DNA of 64,000 bases from Treponema sp. (GTDB lineage: Bacteria > Spirochaetota > Spirochaetia > Treponematales > Breznakiellaceae): NCBI GenBank assembly GCA_009784975.1, contig WQXG01000003.1, positions 38,922 through 102,921 on the forward strand. Reading direction: 5' to 3'. Position 1 is the stretch's first letter. Each line of letters opens with the position of its first letter. A program made the position numbers and the translations under genes. Positions 15,579 through 24,541 of this stretch are shown piece after piece. The notes under the pieces were generated by a model. It was given only the letters and a program-made list of their open reading frames with translations. It had not been told where the DNA came from and did no database searches.

Positions 15579-17979
15579 TTTAATACTTGAAAAGGTCATG
15601 AAGCCGCTTTCACAGAATCGCGGTTTCTTCCTTAAGCTTTGGTTTATTATACATATTGGATTCCCTGTATTGCTGGGTCTGTCATTGTTTTTCGCTCCTC
15701 CGCTGCGTTTAAGCACCCAGCTTTTGGATTTGTTTCCGCAGAGAAACATGTCAAAAATTGCGCAAGCGGACAATGTTCTGGAAGAAAGAAACGGCCGTGA
15801 AACAGTTATCCTTTTTGCATCATCTGATTTTGAAAAAGCCAAAAATACAGCAATTTCTTTTTATAACGAATTTAAAAATACCTCAGGAGTTGACAGCGCT
15901 TCTCTTTTTTTTGATTCTCATGCTATCTCAGATATACTTGAATATTTCTACAAATCCCGTTTTGTAATTGCCGGGAAAAACACTTTCGAATTGCTTGAAT
16001 CAGGAGACGCGGGAGAAATTGCCATGGATGCTCTTGCTTCGGTTTTTGGAGCATTTAACTATATTCCTCTGGATAATATCGATAAAGATCCTTTTCTTCT
16101 TACAGAAAGAAGAATGAATGAATTTCTTTCATCTTCTTTGCTTGCAAGCGGAAATCTTGGCATAAAAGATGATGTTCTGTCGGTTCAAATAGACGGGATT
16201 TGGTATGTTATTCTCAGGATGACACTTTCTCCTCATGCTGTTTCTGTTACCAATATTGCAGATAATATAATCGGCGAACTTTATTCCGCTAAAGCATTAA
16301 TAAATGAAACAGAACCGGAACTGGAATTGTATTTTTCCGGAATTCCTTTTCATAGTTATGAAAGCGCTTCCAGCGCGCAAAAAGAAATTGCTATTCTATG
16401 TACGATTTCTCTGGTTTTTATCCTGTTGCTTTTTATTTTTATTTTCCGTTCGCCCATTCCTATCATTTTTTCGATACTTGATGTTTTAATTTCTTTGGTA
16501 ATGGCAACAACTGTAGTATTTTTATTTTTCAGGGAAATTCATGTTTTTACATTTATTTTCGGAACAACCTTGATAGGAATATGCATAGATTATTCTATTC
16601 ATTTTTTTATCTCATGGAAAGGAAATACTGAAGTAAAAAACGGGAATGAAATACGTTCTTCTATTTCAAAAAGCTTAATTGTGTGTTTTGTATCTTCTAC
16701 ACTTTGTTTTCTTTCCATTCTTTTTACACCTTTCCCCATTTTTAAGCAGTTTTCAGTGTTTACCATGGTAGGGCTTATTAGTTCTTTTCTTACCGCCTAC
16801 TGCATCTATCCGCTAATAAAGGTACCGGACGAAAGCAAGAGGAATCTGCTTTTAAGGCTTAAATTCCTTGATAAAATAAAAAAATCCAAAAAATTGTTTT
16901 TTATACATCCTGTATTCAGAATAATATTAGCATCTGTTTTGGCAGTAACTATTATTGTAATTCTTTTCCTAAATCCTCATGGTTTAAAAATAAAAACTGA
17001 TTTAAGTTCTCTCTATACAATGTCGCCTTTCCTTGAGAAGTCGGAAAAACAAGCCGCCATAGTACTGGATCATGGTTCTTCACCATGGTATTTTATCGTT
17101 TCCGGCAGCAGCGCAGAAGAAACCCTAAAAAACGAAGAACAGCTTGCCCTGCTTTTGGAAAAAGAAATCTTAAAAGGGAATCTAAATTCATTCATAGGAA
17201 CATCGATGTTTGTTCCTTCGCTGGAAAATCAAAAAAATACCTACAAAGCAATGGGCTCTCTTTTGCCTTTATCCGGCATACAGTATGAAAACCTTGGATT
17301 TCCGCCTGGATATGAAAATATTTATTATGAAGAATATTCTAACGGAGAAGTTTATTACTCTCCCGAAGATGTAAGGTTCTGGGCGGAGGTTTCCAATCTT
17401 TGGATAGGTGAAATAAACGGTTATTATTATTCTTGCGTATTTCCTTTTCATGCCAAAGATTTAAGCGTGTTTAAATCCATTGCAGATGAATATGATTTTG
17501 TGTATTTAATCAATAAAGAAGAAGATATAAACCGCGATTTAGATTTCCTTACAAAGATAATTGTAATGTTATTTTTTGCAGCCTATATAATTATCGCTAT
17601 AATAATTTTTATAGTTTATCCATTAAGGAAGAGTATAATAATTTGCATAACTCCTGCCTTGGGAATACTTGCCGCTTTGGCTGTCCTGGCTGTTAAAAAC
17701 ATACCTTTGGGATTTTTGCCAATTTCTGCCCTTATTTTGGTTTTTGGCCTGGGGACTGACTTTAATATTTTCATCTCCGGCAGCAAAAACGATAAGGAAA
17801 AAATACTTGTACGCTTTGCGGTATTTTTATCCTTTATTACTTCCGGCCTTTCATTCGGCATTTTAACTTTTAGCAGCTTTGCGCCGGTCAATATCCTGGG
17901 ATTTACTGTCGCGGTGGGACTTGCTGCGGCTTTTGTGTTCACAATGCTTTTGCAGAAAGATACAGACAACCTGCAATGA
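15550..17979 (+). CDS. MMPL/RND-family exporter of the polyene cluster
   Basis: A membrane protein of 809 residues from the ATG at 15550; the frame is open further upstream inside the LolA-like gene. It has one N-terminal hydrophobic segment (FIIHIGFPVLLGLSLFF), a periplasmic domain, a five-helix block at residues about 285-430 (FILLLFIFIFRSPIPIIFSILD, IGICIDYSIHFFISW), a second periplasmic domain and a final five-helix block (AAYIIIAIIIFIVYPLRKSIIICITP, LGFLPISALILVFGLGTDFNIF). The two half-repeats with Asp in IGICIDYSIHFF and LGTDFNIF are typical of proton-driven MMPL transporters. It should move the aryl-polyene lipid out of the inner membrane. It ends 10 nt before a convergent gene with no visible terminator between. 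Confidence 0.85.
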   Translation: MKKLFLHFHNLILEKVMKPLSQNRGFFLKLWFIIHIGFPVLLGLSLFFAPPLRLSTQLLDLFPQRNMSKIAQADNVLEERNGRETVILFASSDFEKAKNTAISFYNEFKNTSGVDSASLFFDSHAISDILEYFYKSRFVIAGKNTFELLESGDAGEIAMDALASVFGAFNYIPLDNIDKDPFLLTERRMNEFLSSSLLASGNLGIKDDVLSVQIDGIWYVILRMTLSPHAVSVTNIADNIIGELYSAKALINETEPELELYFSGIPFHSYESASSAQKEIAILCTISLVFILLLFIFIFRSPIPIIFSILDVLISLVMATTVVFLFFREIHVFTFIFGTTLIGICIDYSIHFFISWKGNTEVKNGNEIRSSISKSLIVCFVSSTLCFLSILFTPFPIFKQFSVFTMVGLISSFLTAYCIYPLIKVPDESKRNLLLRLKFLDKIKKSKKLFFIHPVFRIILASVLAVTIIVILFLNPHGLKIKTDLSSLYTMSPFLEKSEKQAAIVLDHGSSPWYFIVSGSSAEETLKNEEQLALLLEKEILKGNLNSFIGTSMFVPSLENQKNTYKAMGSLLPLSGIQYENLGFPPGYENIYYEEYSNGEVYYSPEDVRFWAEVSNLWIGEINGYYYSCVFPFHAKDLSVFKSIADEYDFVYLINKEEDINRDLDFLTKIIVMLFFAAYIIIAIIIFIVYPLRKSIIICITPALGILAALAVLAVKNIPLGFLPISALILVFGLGTDFNIFISGSKNDKEKILVRFAVFLSFITSGLSFGILTFSSFAPVNILGFTVAVGLAAAFVFTMLLQKDTDNLQ

Positions 17980-17989
17980 GCAAGTTAAC

Positions 17990-19045
17990 CTACATATACT
18001 TCTGCGAAATCTCTTTGAATTTGTCATTTATCTGAACAACAGCGTCTACTATTACAGGGTCAAACTGGGTGCCGCGTCCTTCTTTAATTATATTGAGCGC
18101 TTCTTCGTACGGGATGGCAGATTTATAAACGCGGGCGCAAATAAGCGCGTCGTATACGTCCGCCAATGCCGCAAGACGGGCTGTCAGGGGAATTGCGTAA
18201 TCTTTTAACTGCTGCGGATAACCTTTGCCGTCCCAGCGCTCATGATGGCTGTAACAGATATCCTCGCAATGTTTAAGATATAAAGAAGCGTTAACATCAC
18301 CCAGCTCATGAATAATTTCCTTGCCGCGTGTTGTGTGGGTTTTCATTATTTCGTACTCTTCCGGATCAAGCTTGCCGGGTTTTAACAATATTTTATCCGG
18401 TATTGCAATCTTACCGACATCATGAAGAGCCATGGATTTCATTATTATATCGGGCTGAAGTTTTATTAATTCCTGCGCATAGACAGAGTTTGTTTCTATC
18501 AGGTAATCGGTCAGCGCTTTTACGTACAACTGAGTTCTTTTTACATGTTCGCCGGATTCCAAATCGCGGTGTTCAATGACGTTTGCAAGCCCCTGCAGGG
18601 CAAATTCCAGCGTCTTGGTAGCTTCGGCAGTTTTTTCCGCAACCATTTGTTCAAGATTATCGCTGTAATTTTTTAAATCTATCTGATTTCTTACGCGCAG
18701 TTTTACAATATCAGGCTGGAAAGGTTTATTAATAAAATCTACAGCGCCTGCATCCAATAGTTCACTTTCGGAATCAGTATCAACTGTTATAAAAATAACA
18801 GGTATCTTCTGAAAAGCCTTGTCTGTTTTTAATATTTCAAATAATTCGCGCCCGTTCATCTGGGGCATAATGATGTCTAAAAGAATGATCTTTGGAACAG
18901 GATTTGCAGACTTGAGAATTTCAAGCGCTTCCTTGCCGTTTGATGCTGTTACAATATTATAATCTGATTTCAGGATTTCCTCGAGAATCATTACATTTGC
19001 TTCAGCGTCATCTACAACCAATACCGTTGGAATTTTTTCAAGCAT
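17990..19045 (-). CDS. Response regulator with HD-GYP domain (c-di-GMP phosphodiesterase)
   Basis: The 351-residue protein has a receiver domain (residues 8-125; acidic pocket VVDDAE, phospho-acceptor Asp57 in ILLDIIMPQMNG, Lys in NKPF), a coiled linker (125-150) and an HD-GYP domain. The latter has the catalytic HD in ALHDVGKIAIPD (208-209) and HHERWDGKGYP with GYP at 275-277. It is expected to hydrolyse cyclic di-GMP under control of phosphorylation. The start ATG overlaps the HPt gene by 8 nt, and the HPt protein is the obvious phosphodonor or partner. The 3' end converges on the MMPL gene. Confidence 0.93.
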   Translation of the reverse strand: MLEKIPTVLVVDDAEANVMILEEILKSDYNIVTASNGKEALEILKSANPVPKIILLDIIMPQMNGRELFEILKTDKAFQKIPVIFITVDTDSESELLDAGAVDFINKPFQPDIVKLRVRNQIDLKNYSDNLEQMVAEKTAEATKTLEFALQGLANVIEHRDLESGEHVKRTQLYVKALTDYLIETNSVYAQELIKLQPDIIMKSMALHDVGKIAIPDKILLKPGKLDPEEYEIMKTHTTRGKEIIHELGDVNASLYLKHCEDICYSHHERWDGKGYPQQLKDYAIPLTARLAALADVYDALICARVYKSAIPYEEALNIIKEGRGTQFDPVIVDAVVQINDKFKEISQKYM

Positions 19046-19382
19046 ATTGAGCTATTACCTTATCTACTTCTATAATTGTTTGGGCAAATACTTTTTTAAT
19101 CAGCGCAAGCTGATCTGCGTTTTTTTGCCCTGCCTTTAACTGGAGCTCCAGTTCCACTACCTGCTTAAATAACTCTGTAAGGGAAAGGTTTGCCGCAAGC
19201 CCCTTTAATGTATGGGCGGAATTACAGGCTTTTTCCATATCATTTTCCGCAAATGCGGCTTCTATTTCTTCTACCTGGGTATAATTTTTAAATTTCGCAA
19301 GTAAATTTGAATAGAGCTTTGTATTCTTTAATACTCTGTTTAAACCATCTTCTACATTAACATAAATAATATCATCACCCAT
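19038..19382 (-). CDS. Histidine phosphotransfer (HPt) protein
   Basis: A 114-residue four-helix protein with the HPt signature SAHTLKGLAANLSL; the phosphorylated His is residue 57 when the start at 19382 is used. That ATG is preferred because GGAGG lies 5 nt before it; an in-frame ATG 12 nt upstream (19394) contains the ribosome binding site inside its own coding sequence. It overlaps the following HD-GYP response regulator by 8 nt, so the pair forms a phosphorelay output module. The sensor kinase is not in the window. Confidence 0.88.
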   Translation of the reverse strand: MGDDIIYVNVEDGLNRVLKNTKLYSNLLAKFKNYTQVEEIEAAFAENDMEKACNSAHTLKGLAANLSLTELFKQVVELELQLKAGQKNADQLALIKKVFAQTIIEVDKVIAQYA

Positions 19383-19410
19383 ACAAGCCTCCATTTGTAA
19401 ATTTTAAACG

Positions 19411-19635
19411 CTACCGCTCGCGGTAAATAATCCGGCCTCTGCTTAAATCGTACGGGGAAAGGGCTATTTTTACCCTGTCTCCCGGCACAATACGGATATA
19501 ATGCTTGCGCATCTTACCCGACAGATGAGCCAATATCAAATGCCCGTTTTGATTATCCAGTTCAACGCGAAACATGGTGTTCGGAAGGGCTTCCTTAACT
19601 ACTCCTTCTACTTCAATTGCTTCTTCTTTAGCCAC
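19411..19635 (-). CDS. infA: Translation initiation factor IF-1
   Basis: The 74-residue protein is a standard single OB-fold IF-1: [29 protein letters not shown] start, [36 protein letters not shown] at the end, matching the family over its whole length. It binds the ribosomal A site during initiation. The start codon is GTG at 19635 (Met-Ala-Lys as usual), with AAGGAG upstream. It is divergent from threonine synthase and precedes the HPt gene by about 28 nt. Confidence 0.97.
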   Translation of the reverse strand: MAKEEAIEVEGVVKEALPNTMFRVELDNQNGHLILAHLSGKMRKHYIRIVPGDRVKIALSPYDLSRGRIIYRER

Positions 19636-19654
19636 TTTTACTCCTTAATTTAAT

Positions 19655-19682
19655 GTTATACAAAAAAACCCCTTTATGTCAA
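19655..19682 (-). promoter_or_regulatory. Promoter of infA
   Basis: On the minus strand TTGACA (19682-19677), 16-bp spacer, TATAAC (19660-19655), followed by an AAGGAG ribosome binding site before the GTG start at 19635. It partly faces the thrC promoter, so the two divergent promoters lie within about 45 bp. Confidence 0.65.
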
Positions 19683-19693
19683 TTGTAACTCTG

Positions 19694-19702
19694 TGATAGA
19701 AT
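19694..19702 (+). promoter_or_regulatory. Extended -10 promoter of thrC, predicted leaderless
   Basis: TG-A-TAGAAT (19694-19702) is an extended -10 element with 5 of 6 matches. Only 5 nt separate it from the ATG at 19708, there is no ribosome binding site, and no good -35 is present. Confidence 0.55.
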
Positions 19703-19707
19703 GAAAT

Positions 19708-21069
19708 ATGCAATATTATAGCACAAGAAACAGCAATAAATCTGTCAATTTTGCGCAAGCCGCGCTAACAGGACTTGCTCCGGACGGAGGTCTTTTTGTA
19801 CCCAAAGAAATACCTCAGTATCCCGCAAATGTTAAAACTTCGCTTGGAACAATGGATTTCTGCGATATAGCCTATGAAACGATAAAACCCTATGTTGAGG
19901 GCGAAATAAGCGGCAGCGCGCTGGAAGACATTGTAAGAGCGGCTTTTACCTTTAACGCTCCCCTAATATCTGTTGCAGACCGGTATGCGGTTGAACTTTT
20001 TCACGGACCTACTGCGGCATTTAAGGACTTTGGCGCCCGTTTTATGGCAAGAGCTTTTTCATTCCTGCGCCGAGGTGAAGATCGCCCGCTGCATATTCTG
20101 GTTGCAACTTCCGGCGATACCGGCGGCGCTGTCGCAGACGGCTTTTTTGATGTGCCGGGAATCTTTGTTACCGTTTTGTATCCCAAAGGCAGGGTAACGC
20201 CCCTTCAAGAGCGGCAAATTGCCGGTCTTGGAAAAAACATATCGGCTCTTGCCGTAGAGGGCAGTTTTGATGATTGCCAGCAGCTTGTTAAAGCCGCTCT
20301 TGCGGACGAAGGTTTAAAAAAACGCATGGCTCTTTCATCCGCCAACTCGATTAATATCAGCCGTCTTATTCCGCAGGCAGTTTATTATTCCGCTGCGGCA
20401 GGGAAGGCTTTTGCCGGCTTTCCGGATCCTGACGGAGAAGCAACGCCTCGCCTTGCCGGTTATAAAACTTCCGCAGTCCCGGGCGCCCTGCCCGTAACAC
20501 TTTGCGTACCTTCGGGTAATTTCGGCAATTTAACCGCCGGGCTTTACGCATTAAAAATGGGAGCTCCGATACATCAGTTTGCCGCTGCCACAAATATAAA
20601 CAAAACTGTTCCCGACTATCTTGATTCAGGCGAATACCTGACACGCATTTCTCAGGCTACAATTTCCAACGCGATGGATGTCGGCGCGCCCAGCAACTTT
20701 GAACGCATGACAGCGCATTTTTCGTGGGATGAAATGAAGCGTATCATTTTGGGAGTTTCCGTAAGCGACGAAGAAACACGCAAAACAATTGCTCAAATAC
20801 ATGAAAAAACCGGTTACTTTCTTGATCCGCACAGCGCGGTAGGCTGGAAAGGTATTGATAAGCTAATTTTGGAAAATAAAATAAAAAACAGCGCTATAGG
20901 AATACTCTGCACTGCCCACCCTGCAAAATTTTCTGAAACTGTAGAACCATTGGTTGGTCCTATACCGGTGCCTGCATCTTTGGCACACACAATGGAACGG
21001 AATGTGAATGCAAAAACAATCCCGGCGGATGTTCCTGTTTTAATAGAGACTTTATATGAAAAGAATTAA
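19708..21069 (+). CDS. thrC: Threonine synthase
   Basis: The 453-residue PLP enzyme converts O-phosphohomoserine to threonine. It has the N-terminal YYSTRNSNKSVNFAQAALTGLAPDGGLFVP pattern of the family, the PLP lysine in FHGPTAAFKDFGARFMA, VATSGDTGGAVADGF, SANSINISRLIPQAVYY and PSGNFGN. Length and motif order are those of the E. coli/yeast-type threonine synthase. The start is the ATG immediately after an extended -10 box. The last 14 nt overlap the start of the secreted nuclease gene. Confidence 0.96.
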   Translation: MQYYSTRNSNKSVNFAQAALTGLAPDGGLFVPKEIPQYPANVKTSLGTMDFCDIAYETIKPYVEGEISGSALEDIVRAAFTFNAPLISVADRYAVELFHGPTAAFKDFGARFMARAFSFLRRGEDRPLHILVATSGDTGGAVADGFFDVPGIFVTVLYPKGRVTPLQERQIAGLGKNISALAVEGSFDDCQQLVKAALADEGLKKRMALSSANSINISRLIPQAVYYSAAAGKAFAGFPDPDGEATPRLAGYKTSAVPGALPVTLCVPSGNFGNLTAGLYALKMGAPIHQFAAATNINKTVPDYLDSGEYLTRISQATISNAMDVGAPSNFERMTAHFSWDEMKRIILGVSVSDEETRKTIAQIHEKTGYFLDPHSAVGWKGIDKLILENKIKNSAIGILCTAHPAKFSETVEPLVGPIPVPASLAHTMERNVNAKTIPADVPVLIETLYEKN

Positions 21070-21673
21070 TTTAATTGTCTTTTTTCTTTTTCTTTCTGCG
21101 GCATTTTCATTTGCCTGCGATATGGAGGGGCACTTTTGGTTTGATGTTTCAAACAGCGAAGAGGAAATTCTGTATTCAGGCTGCTATGATGCAATTAATT
21201 CGGGACCTCATATAATTGAATATATTCTGACAAAAGAAAGGGCTGAGGCTACGGGGATAAGGCGGCCGAATGCAACATTTACGCAAAACAGAGACGGCGG
21301 CATTTTACAGAAACTGCTGGCAGAACACGGCTATTCACTGCCCAATCATCGTAATTTTACAAACTCCGGTTATGACAGGGGGCACATGGCGCCCAACGCG
21401 GATTTTAACGACACAAGTGAAAATGCCCTTTTAACTTTTTTTATCGGCAATATCTGGCCGCAAACACCGAATGTAAACAGAGTTGTGTGGCTAGGCACAG
21501 AATACGAAACAAGAAAACTGGCATCAGAATATTCACAGGTAAAAGTTGTAATAATAACAGATGAATTCAGCGAAGAAAAAATTGGAAATATAACCATTCC
21601 ATCCTGTTTTAAAAGACGGGTATATGATTTACAGACCGGTGATTTGATTTATGAAATTGACGTTTATCAATGA
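21056..21673 (+). CDS. Secreted DNA/RNA non-specific endonuclease (beta-beta-alpha metal type)
   Basis: A 205-residue protein with a signal peptide (INLIVFFLFLSAAFSFA). The catalytic motif YDRGHMAPNADF contains His110 as general base, and NIWPQTPNVNRVVW carries the metal-binding Asn and following conserved residues of the NUC/EndA family. It likely degrades nucleic acid in the periplasm or outside the cell. The length is slightly short compared with typical 230-280-residue members. The ATG lies inside the end of thrC (14-nt overlap). The last 45 nt overlap the convergent adenosyltransferase gene. Confidence 0.9.
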   Translation: MKRINLIVFFLFLSAAFSFACDMEGHFWFDVSNSEEEILYSGCYDAINSGPHIIEYILTKERAEATGIRRPNATFTQNRDGGILQKLLAEHGYSLPNHRNFTNSGYDRGHMAPNADFNDTSENALLTFFIGNIWPQTPNVNRVVWLGTEYETRKLASEYSQVKVVIITDEFSEEKIGNITIPSCFKRRVYDLQTGDLIYEIDVYQ

Positions 21674-22177
21674 TTCCTGCCGTGATAAAACAAACAGATA
21701 ATCAGAGAGCCTGTTTAAATATGCGCATATATTGGGGCAGCGTGGCGACTGTGCCATTTCTTCATTTAATGTATAATATAACCTTTCTGCTTTTCTCGCG
21801 ATAGTTCTTGATATATGAATTTGCGCTTCCATTATATTTTTTCCCGGTATAACCAATTCTTTACATTCCGGTATATTCGCGGTTAACCTGTCAATCTCTT
21901 TTTCCATATTTAAAACGTCAGTATCAGAAAAAGAGATTTTTTCCGCCGACATTATTTTCATCAGATTTTTTTGGATTTTTTCCATGAAAATACAGGCGGA
22001 CTTTTGGGAGAATTGCCAGGCATCCTCATTCGAAAGCATGGCTTTAATAAGCCCCAAATGAGAAATGAGCTCATCTAGCGTACCGATAAAATGAATAATA
22101 TTATCGTTCTTTGAAACGCTTTTTCCGTTCAAATCGAACGTTTCTCCGGCATCGCCGTTTCCTGTATAAATTTTCAT
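21629..22177 (-). CDS. PduO-type cob(I)alamin adenosyltransferase
   Basis: The 182-residue protein makes adenosylcobalamin from cob(I)alamin and ATP. It shows the N-terminal ATP-binding segment KIYTGNGDAGET, FIGTLDELISHLGL, the SRTIARKAERLYY helix and YLNRLSDYLFVLSRQE, all characteristic of PduO-type enzymes. In the first motif Asn replaces the more usual Thr/Lys (YTGTGDKG form). It could supply cofactor for B12 enzymes elsewhere; the B12 radical SAM enzyme in this window would use methyl- or hydroxo-cobalamin rather than the adenosyl form. Its 3' end overlaps the nuclease gene by 45 nt on the opposite strand. Confidence 0.88.
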   Translation of the reverse strand: MKIYTGNGDAGETFDLNGKSVSKNDNIIHFIGTLDELISHLGLIKAMLSNEDAWQFSQKSACIFMEKIQKNLMKIMSAEKISFSDTDVLNMEKEIDRLTANIPECKELVIPGKNIMEAQIHISRTIARKAERLYYTLNEEMAQSPRCPNICAYLNRLSDYLFVLSRQESLINVNFINQITGL

Positions 22178-22230
22178 TCTTCATTATACAGACGCTCCTG
22201 CAAACGAGAATACTACACATACGTAAAGCA

Positions 22231-22257
22231 TAAAAAAACCTTGGTCAGCGCCGTCTT
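22231..22257 (+). promoter_or_regulatory. Possible flagellar-sigma (sigma-28) promoter of the chemoreceptor gene
   Basis: TAAA (22231-22234), exactly 15 nt, then GCCGTCTT (22250-22257). The sigma-28 consensus is TAAA-N15-GCCGATAA, so the -35 core, spacer and GCCG match, while the second half of the -10 does not. It lies 53 nt before the chemoreceptor start, a gene class often read by sigma-28. An A/T-rich sigma-70-like stretch nearer the gene is an alternative. Confidence 0.3.
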
Positions 22258-22310
22258 ATTTTATTATCTTTTAGTTATAAAGATTATATTTTAATAAAAG
22301 GGGGACCTAT

Positions 22311-24506
22311 ATGAAACTTAAATACAAATTAAGTATTATGGTAATCGCGATAATGATTGCCGTTGTTTCAGGGATTGCCGCGCTGCTTTTAAACCGCGCG
22401 TCAAATATCAGCATGTCTTTGAGTGTGCAGGCGGTTGAGCTTTTGGCGGAAAAAAAGGCTGAATATTGGAGCGGCGTGGAGGAAGGGTATCTGCATGTTT
22501 TGCGTACTCTGGCAAATATTATGGCAGATTTTGAAAATCTGCCGGAAGCAGCCAGACGTGATACTTATGACAATATGCTTTTAGGCACTATTCAGGCAGA
22601 TCCGTCAATTGTTAACATTTATACTATTTGGAAACCTGATGTTCTGGACAGCGATGCCCGTAACATTGGCCGCACAGGTTCTACCCCCAAAGGACAATAT
22701 GCAATGGTGTATACCCGTGAGAATGGCATGCTGGAAAGCAGGGCATCCGCCGATATAGACACTTCTATGGCTTATTTTAACGATCCCAAATCAAATATTG
22801 AAAGAGTTGATCATCCCATTGCCAGGAAAATTAATGGAAAAGATACATACCTGTTAAGGATGATGGTTTCCATTGTTAATTTACGCACCAATGAGGTAGT
22901 TGGAGGCATTGGGTTTCTGCTGGATATCGTTAATATTCAGCCATCTGTTGAAACATCAATCGAAAATTATGAAAAAATAACCGCTATGGCTATTTATTCA
23001 AGCAATGGTTTTATTCTTGCCAGTTATGTTCCACAGCGGATAGGTAAAATGATGGCAGATGTTGATACAATATACGGCGATAATCTTACGGCGGCATGCC
23101 AGGCAGTTACAGACGGAAAAGAGATAATGTTTAAATCCTATTCCGAAGTACTTGAAACAAATCTGCAAATTGTAATGAAACCTTTTAAAATAGGCAATTC
23201 TGATACTACATGGACAGTCATGATAGGAACATCAGAAGCCCTTATTATGAAAGAAGTAAATGAAATTGCGCAATTTACAATCATTCTGGCTTTAATTGCA
23301 ATTATAGTTACCGCGGTAATTCTCTTTTTAATTTTTAACAATGTTACAAGGCCAATTGTTAAGGTAACAAATACGTTAAAAGATATTTCTGAAGGCGAAG
23401 GCGATTTAACCCACAGTATAGTAATTAATTCCAAAGATGAAATAGGCAGCCTTGCGCACTATTTTAACCTTACGCTGGAAAAAATCAAAAATTTGGTTAT
23501 CATTATTAAAAACCAGTCTGTTACTCTTTTTGACATAGGCAGTGAACTTGCCAGTAATATGAACCAGACTGCCGCGGCAATAAATGAAATTACCGCAAAC
23601 ATTCAAAGCATTAAAACCAGGGTAATGAGCCAAAGCGCCAGCGTCACAGAAACAAACGCTACTATGGAACAGGTTACTACCAATATCAATAAGCTTAATG
23701 ACCATGTAGAAAAACAATCAACAAGTGTTGCCCAGTCTTCTTCCGCTATCGAACAAATGTTAGCCAACATTCAATCTGTGACAAATACGCTGGTCAGGAA
23801 TGCGGGAAATGTAAAAGAGCTCATGGAATCTTCTGAGGTAGGCAAGTCAGGTCTTAACGGTGTTGCGCTTGATATTCAGGAAATTTCCCGCGAATCAGAA
23901 GGATTAATGGAAATCAACTCTGTCATGAAAAATATCGCAAGTCAGACTAATCTGTTATCCATGAATGCCGCAATTGAAGCCGCTCATGCAGGGGATTCCG
24001 GCAAAGGTTTCGCTGTTGTCGCTGATGAAATACGCAAACTGGCGGAAAGTTCCAGTGAACAGTCAAAAACCATCGGGACAGTATTAAAGCATATAAAAGC
24101 ATCAATAGATAAAATATCCGGCTCCACAGAAAATGTACTGCACAAATTTGAAATAATAGATTCGAGCGTTAAAACAGTCGCGGATCAGGAAGACAACATT
24201 CGTAACGCGATGGAAGAGCAGGGACAGGGAAGTCATCAGGTACTTGAGGCAATTTCCCAGGTGAACGGCATTACACAGCAGGTAAAAAACGGCTCGCAGG
24301 AAATGCTTATAGGTTCAAAGGAAGTAATAAATGAAAGCAAAAATCTTGAGAGGGTTACTCAGGAAATAACCGGAAGCATGAACGAAATGGCTACAGGTAC
24401 AGAACAAATTAACATAGCGGTTCACCGCGTAAGTGAATTAAGCAACAAGAACCGTGAAAACATAGATCTTCTTGTGCGCGAGGTATCAAAGTTTAAGGTA
24501 ATGTAA
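22311..24506 (+). CDS. Methyl-accepting chemotaxis protein
   Basis: A 731-residue receptor. It has a transmembrane segment at residues about 7-28, a periplasmic Cache-type sensor (about 30-320, with [22 protein letters not shown] and a second half-domain around [13 protein letters not shown]), a second membrane segment ([21 protein letters not shown]), a HAMP domain ([25 protein letters not shown]) and the long cytoplasmic coiled coil. The signalling tip [34 protein letters not shown] begins near residue 544. Double-Cache receptors commonly sense small organic acids or amino acids; the ligand is unknown. GGGGG lies 6-8 nt before the ATG. A hairpin terminator follows the stop. Confidence 0.95.
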   Translation: MKLKYKLSIMVIAIMIAVVSGIAALLLNRASNISMSLSVQAVELLAEKKAEYWSGVEEGYLHVLRTLANIMADFENLPEAARRDTYDNMLLGTIQADPSIVNIYTIWKPDVLDSDARNIGRTGSTPKGQYAMVYTRENGMLESRASADIDTSMAYFNDPKSNIERVDHPIARKINGKDTYLLRMMVSIVNLRTNEVVGGIGFLLDIVNIQPSVETSIENYEKITAMAIYSSNGFILASYVPQRIGKMMADVDTIYGDNLTAACQAVTDGKEIMFKSYSEVLETNLQIVMKPFKIGNSDTTWTVMIGTSEALIMKEVNEIAQFTIILALIAIIVTAVILFLIFNNVTRPIVKVTNTLKDISEGEGDLTHSIVINSKDEIGSLAHYFNLTLEKIKNLVIIIKNQSVTLFDIGSELASNMNQTAAAINEITANIQSIKTRVMSQSASVTETNATMEQVTTNINKLNDHVEKQSTSVAQSSSAIEQMLANIQSVTNTLVRNAGNVKELMESSEVGKSGLNGVALDIQEISRESEGLMEINSVMKNIASQTNLLSMNAAIEAAHAGDSGKGFAVVADEIRKLAESSSEQSKTIGTVLKHIKASIDKISGSTENVLHKFEIIDSSVKTVADQEDNIRNAMEEQGQGSHQVLEAISQVNGITQQVKNGSQEMLIGSKEVINESKNLERVTQEITGSMNEMATGTEQINIAVHRVSELSNKNRENIDLLVREVSKFKVM

Positions 24507-24507
24507 T

Positions 24508-24540
24508 TACTTCGTAATTTAATTACTTCGTAATTTTTTA
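24508..24540. terminator. Tandem hairpin terminator after the chemoreceptor gene
   Basis: Two direct copies of an AATTAC-TTC-GTAATT hairpin lie just after the stop codon at 24506; the second is followed by a T run. The convergent protease gene ends at 24542, so the structure may serve both directions. Confidence 0.55.
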
Positions 24541-24541
24541 A

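Noticed and set aside
22311..24506. Chemoreceptor as part of the cobalamin or polyene functions
   Set aside because: Only proximity supports it; the gene has its own promoter region and terminator.
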